64,000 bases of DNA from positions 806,001 to 870,000 of the forward strand of contig NZ_JASSYX010000003.1 in NCBI RefSeq assembly GCF_030244015.1, read 5' to 3'. This DNA is from Pedobacter ginsengisoli (lineage in GTDB: Bacteria; Bacteroidota; Bacteroidia; Sphingobacteriales; Sphingobacteriaceae). A program made the position numbers and the translations under genes. Positions 17,930 through 26,168 of this stretch are shown piece by piece; within the stretch, counting starts at the first letter, position 1; every line of letters starts with the position of its first letter. The notes under the pieces are model-generated. The model was not told the origin of the DNA and did no database searches. It saw only the letters and a program-made list of their open reading frames with translations.

Positions 17930-18295
17930 TCATTTCTTGTTTTTGTTGATGAGCGATTGCAGTTCTTCTATATCGGCCGGGCTGAGCGCCTGTTCCTTTA
18001 CCATAAAAGAGAGCAGACTGGCAGGGGAATTGTCAAAATAACTAGAGAACAATTTCGAAAAGGTGGTACGGGTATAGTCCTCCTTGCTGATGGCAGGAAA
18101 GTACTCATAGGTTTTGCCGTACGCTTTATAATGGAGGTAACCTTTTTTTTCTAAAAGTCTGACAATGGAAGAAATGGTATTGTAAGGTGGTTTTGATTCT
18201 TCCTCCATTTCCCCGATGATGTCTTTTACAAATGCTTTCTGCAGTTTCCAGATGATCTGCATGATCCGCTCTTCTGCCTTGGTTAATTCTTCCAT
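17930..18295 (-). CDS. blaI: BlaI/MecI/CopY-family transcriptional repressor
   Basis: A 121-residue winged-helix repressor (MEELTKAEERIMQIIWKLQK...). The recognition-helix region YNTISSIVRLLEKKGYLHYK (about residues 39-58) is typical of the family, followed by a C-terminal dimerisation region (about 75-121). The family binds TACAnnTGTA operators and is cleaved by its partner protease. The M56 gene follows after one base, forming a blaI-blaR1-like operon. An exact TACAacTGTA palindrome lies about 27 bases upstream of the start, so autoregulation is likely. Target genes beyond the operon are not known. Confidence 0.92.
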   Translation of the reverse strand: MEELTKAEERIMQIIWKLQKAFVKDIIGEMEEESKPPYNTISSIVRLLEKKGYLHYKAYGKTYEYFPAISKEDYTRTTFSKLFSSYFDNSPASLLSFMVKEQALSPADIEELQSLINKNKK

Positions 18296-18322
18296 AACCT
18301 AAAGCTATAACTTATATTTCAG

Positions 18323-18338
18323 TTTTACAACTGTAAAA
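18323..18338. promoter_or_regulatory. BlaI-type operator upstream of blaI
   Basis: TTTTACAACTGTAAAA is a perfect 7+7 palindrome around a 2-base centre and contains the BlaI/MecI consensus TACAnnTGTA. A half-site, TACAACTTA, follows at 18346. The position in the blaI leader fits autorepression. Confidence 0.8.
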
Positions 18339-18431
18339 TCAGTTATACAACTTAATGTTCAGTTTATTTGTATAAGCGACTGATAATGAGTAGAAATGTT
18401 TTTAAAATAAAAGAAGCTGCTGAGGTTTATC

Positions 18432-19232
18432 TTAATATTTGATCTTAAAATGCTCCTTGACCTGACCCTTGCGGAAATACACCAGCCCTATCCAAAACAG
18501 ATCTATGGTAACAGTGACCTCAGGATGAGCTTTGATCTCCTCCCAGGCTTCTTTCATCCCTTCACTCCAGTAGATGTCGTCAAAAATCAAAAGGGAACCT
18601 TCATGCACTTTAGGCAGGCACCATTTGAAGTAATCTAATGTGGCTTCTTTTCTGTGGTTGCCATCTATATATACGAAATCAAGCTGGCCTGCCTGGTCAA
18701 CGACCTTTGGAAAAAGCACGTCAAAATTGCCAACCTGCAGTTCAATATTTTTCAGGCCGAGGTCTTCAAAGTTCCTGGCGGCCACTTTAGCCGTTTCCGG
18801 GCAGCCCTCTATGGTAATGATCTTCGCTTCCGGGCAGGCTTTGGACAAATAAGCTGTAGTAATGCCCAGGCAAGTACCCAGTTCAACGATACTTTTTGGC
18901 TGGTTTTCTTTTGCAAGGCGATAGATGAGCTGGGCAAGGCCGGGCTTTTTCAATGCGTTCTTTGCTATCTGACTGACCCGTTTTGTCCGGTTCTTATTGA
19001 GCTGTGAACCGGCGCCCAGGTCTGTAACCGTGATCACGGAATCGTCATTGAAAAGTTTTTTTCTCTGTTCCTCTATGCTTTTATAGTCGTTTTTGTACTT
19101 AAAATCGTAAATTACTTCATCCGTTAGCTTGTATACAAACGGCGAATGGGTGCCATGTCTGCTTTTTGCGGTCAGGCGGTGCTTGAGGTAATCACTGATA
19201 AAATTAAAAACCATAGCCGCAAAAATAGACAT
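18432..19232 (-). CDS. Class I SAM-dependent methyltransferase (O-methyltransferase-like)
   Basis: A 266-residue cytosolic protein. The Rossmann methyltransferase core starts with motif I SIVELGTCLGITTAYLS (about residues 115-131), then the acidic residue of motif II (IITIEGCPETAKVAARNF) and a DFVYIDGNHRKEATLDYF block, where small-molecule O-methyltransferases carry metal and substrate residues. The N-terminal 110 residues are helical and contain RHGTHSPFVYKL, common in Bacteroidota homologues. The substrate is unknown. Two starts are possible (19232 or Met7 at 19214). It is divergent from the SirB1-like gene with 38 bases between them. Confidence 0.8.
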   Translation of the reverse strand: MSIFAAMVFNFISDYLKHRLTAKSRHGTHSPFVYKLTDEVIYDFKYKNDYKSIEEQRKKLFNDDSVITVTDLGAGSQLNKNRTKRVSQIAKNALKKPGLAQLIYRLAKENQPKSIVELGTCLGITTAYLSKACPEAKIITIEGCPETAKVAARNFEDLGLKNIELQVGNFDVLFPKVVDQAGQLDFVYIDGNHRKEATLDYFKWCLPKVHEGSLLIFDDIYWSEGMKEAWEEIKAHPEVTVTIDLFWIGLVYFRKGQVKEHFKIKY

Positions 19233-19270
19233 TCAGATTGTTATCTTTCACGTAAAAGGTTAAGAAATAG

Positions 19271-20140
19271 GTGGAAAATAGTAAAGAAATAAGTGCCCTG
19301 GTAAAATTGCTGGACGACCCTGATCTGGAGATCTATAAGCATGTGGAAGAGCGCTTGCTGGCGTATGGAAATGAGGTGATCGATTTTTTGGAAAATGCCT
19401 GGGAACACTCCCTGGATTCTTTGCTTCAGCAGCGCATTGAGAACATTGTCCATAAGATCCAGTTTACCAATGTTAAGGAGGACCTGAACCTGTGGTACCA
19501 AAGCGGCGCTTTTGATTTGCTGCAGGGGGCGCTTGTCATCAACCGTTATCAATATCCCGATCTCAATGAAGAGAAGATCATTCTTCAGATAGAAGAGATC
19601 AAGCGCGAGATCTGGCTGGGCCTCCAGTATGAAATGAGTTCTATCGAAAAAATAAAGCTCATCAATCATGTCTTTTATAATGTTTACGGTTTTAGCGGCA
19701 ATACAAAAAATCACCATGACCCGCAAAATTCTTACATCAACCAGGTGCTGGAAAGTAAAAAGGGCAACCAGATCTCACTTGCAATTATCTATTCTACCTT
19801 AGCCCAGAAGCTGGACATTCCTGTATACGGCGTAAACCTGCCCCAGCATTTTATATTGGGTTATATTGATGAAAGTAAACGTGAAGAACAGGAATTTGGC
19901 GTATTATTTTACATCAACGCATTCAATAAGGGGGCTATTTTTGGAAAACACGATGTAGACCAGTTCCTCCGTCAGTTAAATCTCGACCCGCTGCCGGGCT
20001 TTTACGCCCCCTGCAGTAATGTCGAGATCATCAGAAGAGTGATCAGGAACCTGATCTCCGCTTATGAGAACCTGGGTTCCAGGGATAAGGTGGAGGAGCT
20101 GAAAGAACTGCAGGACATCCTCATTAACCCGGACTTATAA
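19271..20140 (+). CDS. SirB1-like transglutaminase-fold protein
   Basis: A 289-residue protein starting at GTG 19271, because an in-frame TAG sits directly before it and no ATG is nearby. It resembles the SirB1 N-terminal transglutaminase-like domain: LINHVFYNVYGFSGN (about 126-140), then GNQISLAIIYSTLAQKLDIP and VYGVNLPQHFILGY. The catalytic Cys of true transglutaminases is replaced by the ISLAIIY segment; the His of LPQHF remains. The N-terminal 80 residues look like HEAT-type helices and the C-terminus is helical. Function is unknown. It overlaps the convergent esterase gene by six bases. Confidence 0.75.
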   Translation: MENSKEISALVKLLDDPDLEIYKHVEERLLAYGNEVIDFLENAWEHSLDSLLQQRIENIVHKIQFTNVKEDLNLWYQSGAFDLLQGALVINRYQYPDLNEEKIILQIEEIKREIWLGLQYEMSSIEKIKLINHVFYNVYGFSGNTKNHHDPQNSYINQVLESKKGNQISLAIIYSTLAQKLDIPVYGVNLPQHFILGYIDESKREEQEFGVLFYINAFNKGAIFGKHDVDQFLRQLNLDPLPGFYAPCSNVEIIRRVIRNLISAYENLGSRDKVEELKELQDILINPDL

Positions 20141-21052
20141 CCATTTATTGGCGGTCATCCAATTTTTCAGTCTTTCAAACCAATCGTCTTTCGTGGTCTT
20201 GTTGTTCAGTCCAAAACCATGGCCGCCGCCCTGATAAAGGTGCATCTCTGCTTTTACTTTATTTTTGACAAGGGCCTGGTTAAACAGGATGCTGTTTTCA
20301 ACCGGGACACCGCCATCGTCGTTGGCATGCACCAGGAAGGTAAGCGGGGTGTTCGCATTCACATGTTTTTCATTAGAAAAATATTCTCTTTGTTCTGCTG
20401 TGCCGTTTTTACCGATGAGGTTAATTGCTGATCCCTGATGAGCAAAGGTGCCAAAGGAGATCACCGGGTAGATCAAAATGGAGAAATCGGGGCGCAGACT
20501 TAACTTTTCGGGGTTTGGGATTTTTACGTCATCATAATGAACGGTAAGTGTGGAAGCGAGGTGTCCTCCTGCAGAAAAGCCCATGATACCAATTTTGGCG
20601 GGATCAATCCCCCATTTCACCGCATTTTTTCTAACCAGGTAAATGGCTTGTTCTGCATCCATCATCGGCCCGATGGATTTGTCTTCCATGATGGCGTCGC
20701 TGGGCAGGCGGTATTTCAGGACAAATGCGGCTACACCGGTTTCGTTAAATTTTTTGGCCACGTTAAAACCTTCATGATCTATCGCTAAAATTCCATAGCC
20801 GCCACCCGGGCAAATGATCACGGCTGTACCGTTGGCCTTTTCTTTGGCTGGCAAAAAAACGGTCATGACCGGCACAGATACTTTCGCTGTCCTGGTGATA
20901 TGATCTGCGCCTACAGGCGACACCTCTTTATAATCTGCCGGAGTGGTCTTAGATCCGGGAATTTTTCCTTCGTAAAGACTTACAATTTCCTGGGCCATCA
21001 GGCCGCTCGCAGATGTTGTCACCATAAGCAGTGCGATAAAATGCTTCTTCAT
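20135..21052 (-). CDS. Secreted alpha/beta-hydrolase (acetyl-xylan-esterase/BD-FAE-like)
   Basis: A 305-residue protein with a signal peptide ([21 protein letters not shown]). The fold motifs are the oxyanion-hole CPGGGYG (about 81-87), the nucleophile elbow GFSAGGH, and a C-terminal GGGHGFG with the catalytic His. The catalytic Asp probably lies in VHANDDGGVP. Such esterases deacetylate or de-esterify plant polysaccharides; the exact substrate cannot be read from sequence. Its ATG overlaps the prfB stop by one base (TAATG), so translation may be coupled to prfB. It is convergent with the SirB1-like gene. Confidence 0.82.
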   Translation of the reverse strand: MKKHFIALLMVTTSASGLMAQEIVSLYEGKIPGSKTTPADYKEVSPVGADHITRTAKVSVPVMTVFLPAKEKANGTAVIICPGGGYGILAIDHEGFNVAKKFNETGVAAFVLKYRLPSDAIMEDKSIGPMMDAEQAIYLVRKNAVKWGIDPAKIGIMGFSAGGHLASTLTVHYDDVKIPNPEKLSLRPDFSILIYPVISFGTFAHQGSAINLIGKNGTAEQREYFSNEKHVNANTPLTFLVHANDDGGVPVENSILFNQALVKNKVKAEMHLYQGGGHGFGLNNKTTKDDWFERLKNWMTANKWL

Positions 21053-22126
21053 TAGAATTCCATTAAATATGCTTTTAAAAAGTCATTGATGTCTCCATCC
21101 AGCACTGCCTGGGGGTTTGAGGTCTGGTAATTGGTCCGGTGGTCTTTGACCCTTCTGTCGTCCAATACATAACTTCTGATCTGGGAGCCCCATTCTATCT
21201 TCTTTTTGCTGCCTTCTACCAGTGCGGTGGCTTCCATACGCTTGCGCATCTCAATTTCATACAGCTGGGATTTCAGCAAACGGATAGCATTCTCTTTGTT
21301 TTGCAGCTGTGAGCGGGATTCCTGATTCTTGATAATGATGCCCGACGGCTTGTGGTATAAACGTACCGCGGTCTCTACTTTGTTGACGTTCTGTCCGCCG
21401 GCCCCACCGGAACGGAAAGTCTCAAATTCAATTTCCGAAGGATTGACTTCGATCTCTATGGTATCGTCTACAAGGGGGTATACATAAACTGAGGCAAAAG
21501 AGGTGTGCCTTCTTGCATTGGAATCAAAAGGAGAGATCCGAACCAACCGGTGCACTCCGTTTTCGCCCTTGAGGTAGCCGTAGGCAAATTCCCCGAAGAT
21601 TTCAATGGTGACTGATTTAATTCCGGCTACCTCACCCTCCTGGTAGTCCTGCTCGGTTACCTTATAACCATTTTTCTCTGCCCACATCAGGTACATGCGC
21701 ATGAGCATATAAGCCCAGTCACAACTTTCTGTTCCTCCCGCACCCGCAGTAATTTGCATGACAGCTGGCAACTGGTCTTCTTTTGTCTTGAGCATGTTTT
21801 TCAGTTCAAGACCTTCAATGGCGTTTACGCACAGGTCAAACTGCTCATGCATCTCTGCTTCAGTGGCATCGCCGCTTTGCCAAAAATCAAACATGACCTG
21901 TGTATCCTCCAGCAGGCCGTTTACCTCCTGCCAGCCGTCTGTCCATATTTTTTTTGCATTGATCTGAGCGATGTGCTGCTCTGCTTTTTTTGGATCGTCC
22001 CAAAAATTTGGCTGCAGCGTAAGTTCCTGTTCTATACGGATATCTTCTAAACGGTTATCAACGTCAAAGATACCTCCTCAGCGACGTTACTCTGTCCCTT
22101 AAATCCTGAATTTGTTCTTTAGTCAT
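21052..22126 (-). CDS. prfB: Peptide chain release factor 2, with programmed +1 frameshift
   Basis: The gene must be read as 22126..22067 joined to 22065..21052, giving 357 residues. The first 20 codons ([20 protein letters not shown]) end at CTT followed by an in-frame TGA (22066-22064). A +1 shift at CTT-TGA-C continues as [10 protein letters not shown]... into the main frame. The main part has the stop-codon recognition tripeptide SPF (in RISPFDSN) and the catalytic GGQ ([11 protein letters not shown]). RF2 ends translation at UGA and UAA; low RF2 favours frameshifting, giving autoregulation. The esterase gene is translationally coupled at the 3' end. An annotation starting at MFDFWQSG (21894) would miss about 77 N-terminal residues. 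Confidence 0.96.
22063..22078 (-). promoter_or_regulatory. prfB +1 frameshift signal
   Basis: On the minus strand the site reads AGGAGGTATCTTTGAC: a Shine-Dalgarno-like AGGAGG, a 3-base spacer, the slippery CTT and the UGA stop with a following C. This is the canonical RF2 recoding site. Confidence 0.96.
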
Positions 22127-22131
22127 AATGA

Positions 22132-22139
22132 CAAACTTA
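22132..22139 (-). promoter_or_regulatory. Possible -7 element of prfB
   Basis: On the minus strand TAAGTTTG matches TAnnTTTG exactly and ends six bases before the prfB ATG, which would give a leaderless or nearly leaderless mRNA. No TTTG is found at the usual upstream distance, so this is tentative. Confidence 0.35.
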
Positions 22140-22292
22140 TATAAAATTGCTTTAGTTAAGTAAAATCTTTTCACAAATAGCTCCTTTATCTGTTAAATAT
22201 GATAATATCGCTCCCCTTGATTATAATGGTAACAACAATTGAATTTCCGGAAATAAAATAAACCGCTACATTTACAAAAACACTTTAATATT

Positions 22293-23939
22293 ATGCTTCC
22301 TACAGTAAACTTCACAGAAACCGACGCTTACAAATACCTGGCTGATCATTTCATCAGCATCAACGAAAAAGACTTAAAACAACTCTTTAAAGAAGACGAG
22401 GGGCGCTTCGAGAAATTCTCCCTGATATTTGAAGATATCCTGTTCGATTATTCCAAAAACAGGATTGATGATACCACCATTGCCCTGCTGATCCAGCTGG
22501 CCAGGGAATGCAAACTGGATGAAGCCATTAAGGCAATGTTCAGCGGCGATAAGATCAACCAGACAGAAGGCAGGCAGGTACTGCATGTAGCGCTCCGTGA
22601 ACCCGCCAGCGGCGAGATCCTGGTAGATGGCAGAAACGTAGTAGAAGATGTACACCAGGTGCTGGCCAAGATGGAAAAATTCAGCAATGCCATCATTTCC
22701 GGGGAATGGAAAGGTTATACAGGTAAAGCGATTACGGATGTAGTCAATATCGGTATCGGTGGTTCTGACCTGGGTCCGGTAATGGTTACTGAGGCGCTAA
22801 AGGCTTACAAAAATCACCTGAACCTTCACTTTGTATCCAATATAGACGGTACACACATCGCGGAGACGTTAAAGACGGTTGATCCGGAGACAACACTGTT
22901 CCTGGTCGCTTCCAAGACGTTCACTACCCAGGAGACGATGACCAACGCAAATACGGCCCGGGAATGGTTTCTGAGCAAGGGCGCGAAAAAAGAAGATGTA
23001 GCTAAACATTTCGCAGCCTTGTCCACGAATGCCAGAGATGTTTCTGCTTTTGGAATTGATACCGCCAATATGTTTGAATTCTGGGACTGGGTGGGTGGTC
23101 GCTACTCGCTATGGAGCGCCATTGGCCTGCCGATAGCCCTGAGTATCGGATTTGACAATTTTAAGCAATTGCTGGCCGGTGCGCATGCAGCTGACCAGCA
23201 TTTTGAAACTGCAGAATTTGAAATAAACATTCCCGTAATACTTGCACTGATCGGGGTTTGGTACATCAATTTCTTTGACGCCGAAACGCAGGCCATTTTG
23301 CCATATGATCAATATATGCATCGCTTTGCTGCTTATTTTCAGCAGGGAGATATGGAAAGTAACGGCAAGCACGTGGACCGCAACGGAAAAGATGTTGCTT
23401 ATGAAACAGGGCCGATCATCTGGGGTGAGCCGGGTACAAATGGACAGCACGCTTTTTATCAGCTGATCCATCAGGGAACGCGTTTGATCCCTTGTGATTT
23501 TATAGCCCCTGCCCAAAGCCTGAACCCGATAGGTGACCACCACCCGATTTTGCTGTCAAATTTCTTTGCCCAAACTGAAGCACTGATGAACGGCAAAACA
23601 AAAGAGCAGGTAGTGGCTGAACTTCAAAAGGAAGGCAAGAGTGACGCAGAGATTGAAAAACTGGCGCCGTTTAAAGTTTTTGAAGGCAACAGGCCTACGA
23701 ATTCTATTTTGTTGAAAAAGGTAACGCCTTTTAGTTTAGGCAGCCTGATCGCGTTTTATGAGCATAAGATTTTTGTACAGGGCATCATCTGGAACATTTT
23801 CAGTTTTGACCAGTGGGGAGTAGAACTGGGCAAGCAGCTCGCAAAAAGCATATTGCCCGAACTTGGAGATGATCAGGCTGTTTCTTCTCATGACGGCTCT
23901 ACCAATGGCCTGATCAATCAGTACAAGGCCTGGAGATAG
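22293..23939 (+). CDS. pgi: Glucose-6-phosphate isomerase
   Basis: A 548-residue cytosolic glycolytic enzyme interconverting glucose-6-phosphate and fructose-6-phosphate; its length matches the bacterial type (about 549). Signatures include [13 protein letters not shown] (about 153-165), [14 protein letters not shown] (about 206-219), [13 protein letters not shown] (about 268-280), [18 protein letters not shown] (catalytic Glu and His), and the C-terminal [14 protein letters not shown] block with the catalytic Lys. It is monocistronic, with a strong hairpin just after the stop. A TACATTTA box about 20 bases before the start is one mismatch from the -7 consensus. Confidence 0.97.
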   Translation: MLPTVNFTETDAYKYLADHFISINEKDLKQLFKEDEGRFEKFSLIFEDILFDYSKNRIDDTTIALLIQLARECKLDEAIKAMFSGDKINQTEGRQVLHVALREPASGEILVDGRNVVEDVHQVLAKMEKFSNAIISGEWKGYTGKAITDVVNIGIGGSDLGPVMVTEALKAYKNHLNLHFVSNIDGTHIAETLKTVDPETTLFLVASKTFTTQETMTNANTAREWFLSKGAKKEDVAKHFAALSTNARDVSAFGIDTANMFEFWDWVGGRYSLWSAIGLPIALSIGFDNFKQLLAGAHAADQHFETAEFEINIPVILALIGVWYINFFDAETQAILPYDQYMHRFAAYFQQGDMESNGKHVDRNGKDVAYETGPIIWGEPGTNGQHAFYQLIHQGTRLIPCDFIAPAQSLNPIGDHHPILLSNFFAQTEALMNGKTKEQVVAELQKEGKSDAEIEKLAPFKVFEGNRPTNSILLKKVTPFSLGSLIAFYEHKIFVQGIIWNIFSFDQWGVELGKQLAKSILPELGDDQAVSSHDGSTNGLINQYKAWR

Positions 23940-23961
23940 CTTTTGTTTCCAAGATATAATA

Positions 23962-23993
23962 TAGCCCCCATAAATTAAACCTTATGGGGGCTA
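23962..23993 (+). terminator. Hairpin after pgi
   Basis: A perfect 12-bp stem, TAGCCCCCATAA with TTATGGGGGCTA, has an 8-base loop. The following run is only partly T-rich (ATTTGTT). It is probably the pgi terminator. Confidence 0.7.
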
Positions 23994-24022
23994 ATTTGTT
24001 CTAATACAATAAACTACCAATA

Positions 24023-24050
24023 TAATTTTGTATATTCATTTATGAATATA
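24023..24050 (+). promoter_or_regulatory. Promoter -7 box and adjoining palindrome before the DUF4251 gene
   Basis: TAATTTTG (24023-24030) matches TAnnTTTG; a TTTG lies 24 bases upstream (23995), slightly far. It is followed at once by TATATTCAT-TT-ATGAATATA (24031-24050), a perfect 9-bp inverted repeat near the predicted start site. This could be a repressor operator or a 5' hairpin. Confidence 0.45.
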
Positions 24051-24072
24051 TACTAATGAAAATCCATGTAAT

Positions 24073-24612
24073 ATGAACAATCTTAAAAGCTTTTTAATTG
24101 CCGCTGCAATGTTTACAGCGGTACAGGCATCAGCCCAGACTGATAAAGAAACTACTATCAAGTTAGTGGAGGCCAAAAATTTAGTGTTCAACGCGACTAC
24201 CGCTTATCCGTTAGCGAGCGTTGACATCAATGCGATTTTGAGTAAAATGCCGGGAGGGCAATCGGGTTCGGCGATCCAGCTGAGCGGTTCGCGGTACCAG
24301 CTGAAGATAGACAAGGAGAGCATCGACTCTGATCTGCCTTATTATGGAAGGGCTTACACTGCCACAAGAGACCCAAATGAATCGGGCATCAAGTTTAAAT
24401 CTAAAGATTTTGCTTATACGACCGAGAAAAAGAAAAAAGGAAACTACGTCATTACCATTAAACCGAAAGATGCCAAAGATGTACAGAGCATGACGCTCAA
24501 TGTAACATTGAATGGCTACGCTACATTAAATGTAAATAGTACCAACAGGCAGCCGATTACCTTTTACGGGTACATCGCTGAGTCTCCCAAGCAAGGCGAA
24601 CTGAGCAAGTAA
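24073..24612 (+). CDS. DUF4251 secreted protein
   Basis: A 179-residue protein with a signal peptide cleaved after MNNLKSFLIAAAMFTAVQASA. The mature part matches DUF4251: an early VEAKNLVFNA strand, YQLKIDKESIDSDLPYYGRAY, then GIKFKSKDFAYTTEKKKKGNYVI and a C-terminal NSTNRQPITFYGYIAE. This family is Bacteroidota-specific, periplasmic or outer-membrane associated, and of unknown function. It is a single gene between the pgi terminator and a strong terminator or repeat hairpin downstream. Confidence 0.82.
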   Translation: MNNLKSFLIAAAMFTAVQASAQTDKETTIKLVEAKNLVFNATTAYPLASVDINAILSKMPGGQSGSAIQLSGSRYQLKIDKESIDSDLPYYGRAYTATRDPNESGIKFKSKDFAYTTEKKKKGNYVITIKPKDAKDVQSMTLNVTLNGYATLNVNSTNRQPITFYGYIAESPKQGELSK

Positions 24613-24649
24613 CGGCGAAGGGCTAAACGTTTATTGGCAGCCCGTCATA

Positions 24650-24710
24650 GCGAGGCACAAAGCAATCCCATCTGGTATGAGGAGATTGTTTCGTGCCTCG
24701 CCTATTTTTT
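24650..24710 (+). terminator. REP-like hairpin and T-tract between convergent genes
   Basis: The arm beginning GCGAGGCACAAAGCAATC (24650) pairs with 24682-24700 (reverse complement GCGAGGCACGAAACAATC, compensated by wobbles), followed by TTTTTT (24705-24710). It works as the plus-strand terminator. The sequence also looks like a dispersed intergenic palindrome family of this group of bacteria. Confidence 0.75.
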
Positions 24711-24724
24711 ACTCGTCAGATTTC

Positions 24725-25825
24725 TTATTGCTTGGGCACCAGTGCGATCTCAAACAGCTTAGGCCATTTTTTTCCGGTTACAAACAGACGCTTTCCGTCT
24801 TTATCCCAGGCAATACCGTTTAAAACATTATTGGATATGGAATAATCGTCCTTAAAATAATCGCCCGGCAGTAATCCGGACAGATTTATTCGCTTTTCTA
24901 CAATCCCGGTATTGGGATCAATAACAATAACATCGTCCTTGGTGAACAGGTTAGCATACAGCTTACCATCAATATATTCCAGCTCATTGATCATGTCTAC
25001 GGCACCTTTGTTGTCAAATACATCGATGACCTTTTCGTCTTTATAGGTGTCTTTGTTCATGAAATAAAGGCGGTTTGTGCCGTCAGAAGTGATCAAATGT
25101 TTGCCGTCAAAGCACAGGCCCCAACCTTCTCTGCTGGTCTGGTAATTAAATGAATCCAGTTGTTTAAAGGTTTTTGCGTCATATACAAGGCCTACATTGG
25201 TTTTATAGGTCAGCATAATGATTTTGTCACCAACCAGCGCAGATCCTTCTCCATAATATTTTTTATCCAGGTCCAGGCGCTTTAAGGCTTTACCCGTTAA
25301 CGGATCCACCCATCTTAATGTAGAATGTCCCTCCTCGCCTGTGCTTTCTAGGAACCTGCCGCCATGGTAGGCCAGCCCTTCTGTGTAAGAGGTAGTGTCG
25401 TGCGGATAGGTCTTCACGATTTTATAAGTGTACTCCTGCGGTTTTATTCCGGAATTCAGCAATACACTTATCGTGGCGGTGTCTTTCAGTCCATCCCTGT
25501 CCACGATGGCTGTGATGATCTTATAACCAACAGAGAGTCCTGATGTTTTCAGGACAACCGGTTTGGCGTCACTGCTGCTGCCAGCCGGTTTGCCATCCAG
25601 TAAATAAATAGCTGAAGTCAGTTTTTCTCCTTCAGGAAGGTCAAGCTGGACTTTGATGTCTTCACCCAGGCTGATGCTCTGCCCCTGTTCAGGAAGCTTA
25701 AAGCTGATCGCTGAAATCTCAGGCTTATCCTTGCAGGACAACAGAAAAAGCATGCTGCACAACAGGAACAGCACCGGTATGATTTTAAAGAATGTGTCGG
25801 TATTTTTAACTTGGCCAGAATGCAT
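24725..25825 (-). CDS. Glutaminyl-peptide cyclotransferase lipoprotein with N-terminal Ig-like domain
   Basis: A 366-residue protein. The N-terminus has a lipobox (MLFLLSCKDK, Cys31), then an Ig-like domain (about 36-128) and the PF05096-type five-bladed propeller (about 130-366). Family motifs are YTEGLAYHGGRFLESTGEEG (about 151-170), KYYGEGSALVGDKI, EGWGLCFDGKHLITSDGTN, INELEYIDGKLYANLF and NNVLNGIAWDKDGKRLFVTG. The enzyme converts N-terminal Gln of proteins to pyroglutamate, here at the envelope. That fits the many Bacteroidota lipoproteins and exported proteins with Gln after signal cleavage (inference). Its start overlaps the end of yraN by 20 bases. Confidence 0.9.
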   Translation of the reverse strand: MHSGQVKNTDTFFKIIPVLFLLCSMLFLLSCKDKPEISAISFKLPEQGQSISLGEDIKVQLDLPEGEKLTSAIYLLDGKPAGSSSDAKPVVLKTSGLSVGYKIITAIVDRDGLKDTATISVLLNSGIKPQEYTYKIVKTYPHDTTSYTEGLAYHGGRFLESTGEEGHSTLRWVDPLTGKALKRLDLDKKYYGEGSALVGDKIIMLTYKTNVGLVYDAKTFKQLDSFNYQTSREGWGLCFDGKHLITSDGTNRLYFMNKDTYKDEKVIDVFDNKGAVDMINELEYIDGKLYANLFTKDDVIVIDPNTGIVEKRINLSGLLPGDYFKDDYSISNNVLNGIAWDKDGKRLFVTGKKWPKLFEIALVPKQ

Positions 25826-26168
25826 CTTCTATGTGATTAATTTTATAAAGGTCTTTATTTTCAAAAACAATTGCAATAACGTCAAACCTGATCTCGCCCT
25901 GGTGATTGGTTTGTTCTATATAAGCGGAAGAAGCGTATTCAAGCTGCTGCTCTTTCTTCCTGCTGACAAAATCTTCGGGCATTCCGTAATCTATGGAGGA
26001 GCGGGTCTTTACTTCTACAAAGATGATGGTCCCTTGCTGGTTAGCAATAACGTCAACTTCAGCTCTTCCGTACTTCCAGTTCATCTTCAAAATGTGGTAG
26101 CCCAGATTTTCCAGGTAATCCCTGGCTATTTCTTCGCCGCGTCTGCCCAGATCGTTGTGACTCGCCAT
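25806..26168 (-). CDS. yraN: YraN/UPF0102 family nuclease-like protein
   Basis: A 120-residue protein of the UPF0102 family, with a restriction-endonuclease-like fold. Motifs are HNDLGRRGEEIARDYLE (about 4-20), LKMNWKYGRAEVDVIA (the E-x-D catalytic region, about 27-42) and FVEVKTRSS (E-x-K, about 50-58). Members are linked to DNA recombination or Holliday-junction processing, but the role is not settled. It lies one codon after dnaG, with no gap, and overlaps the cyclotransferase gene, making a dnaG-yraN-QC transcription unit. Confidence 0.92.
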   Translation of the reverse strand: MASHNDLGRRGEEIARDYLENLGYHILKMNWKYGRAEVDVIANQQGTIIFVEVKTRSSIDYGMPEDFVSRKKEQQLEYASSAYIEQTNHQGEIRFDVIAIVFENKDLYKINHIEDAFWPS

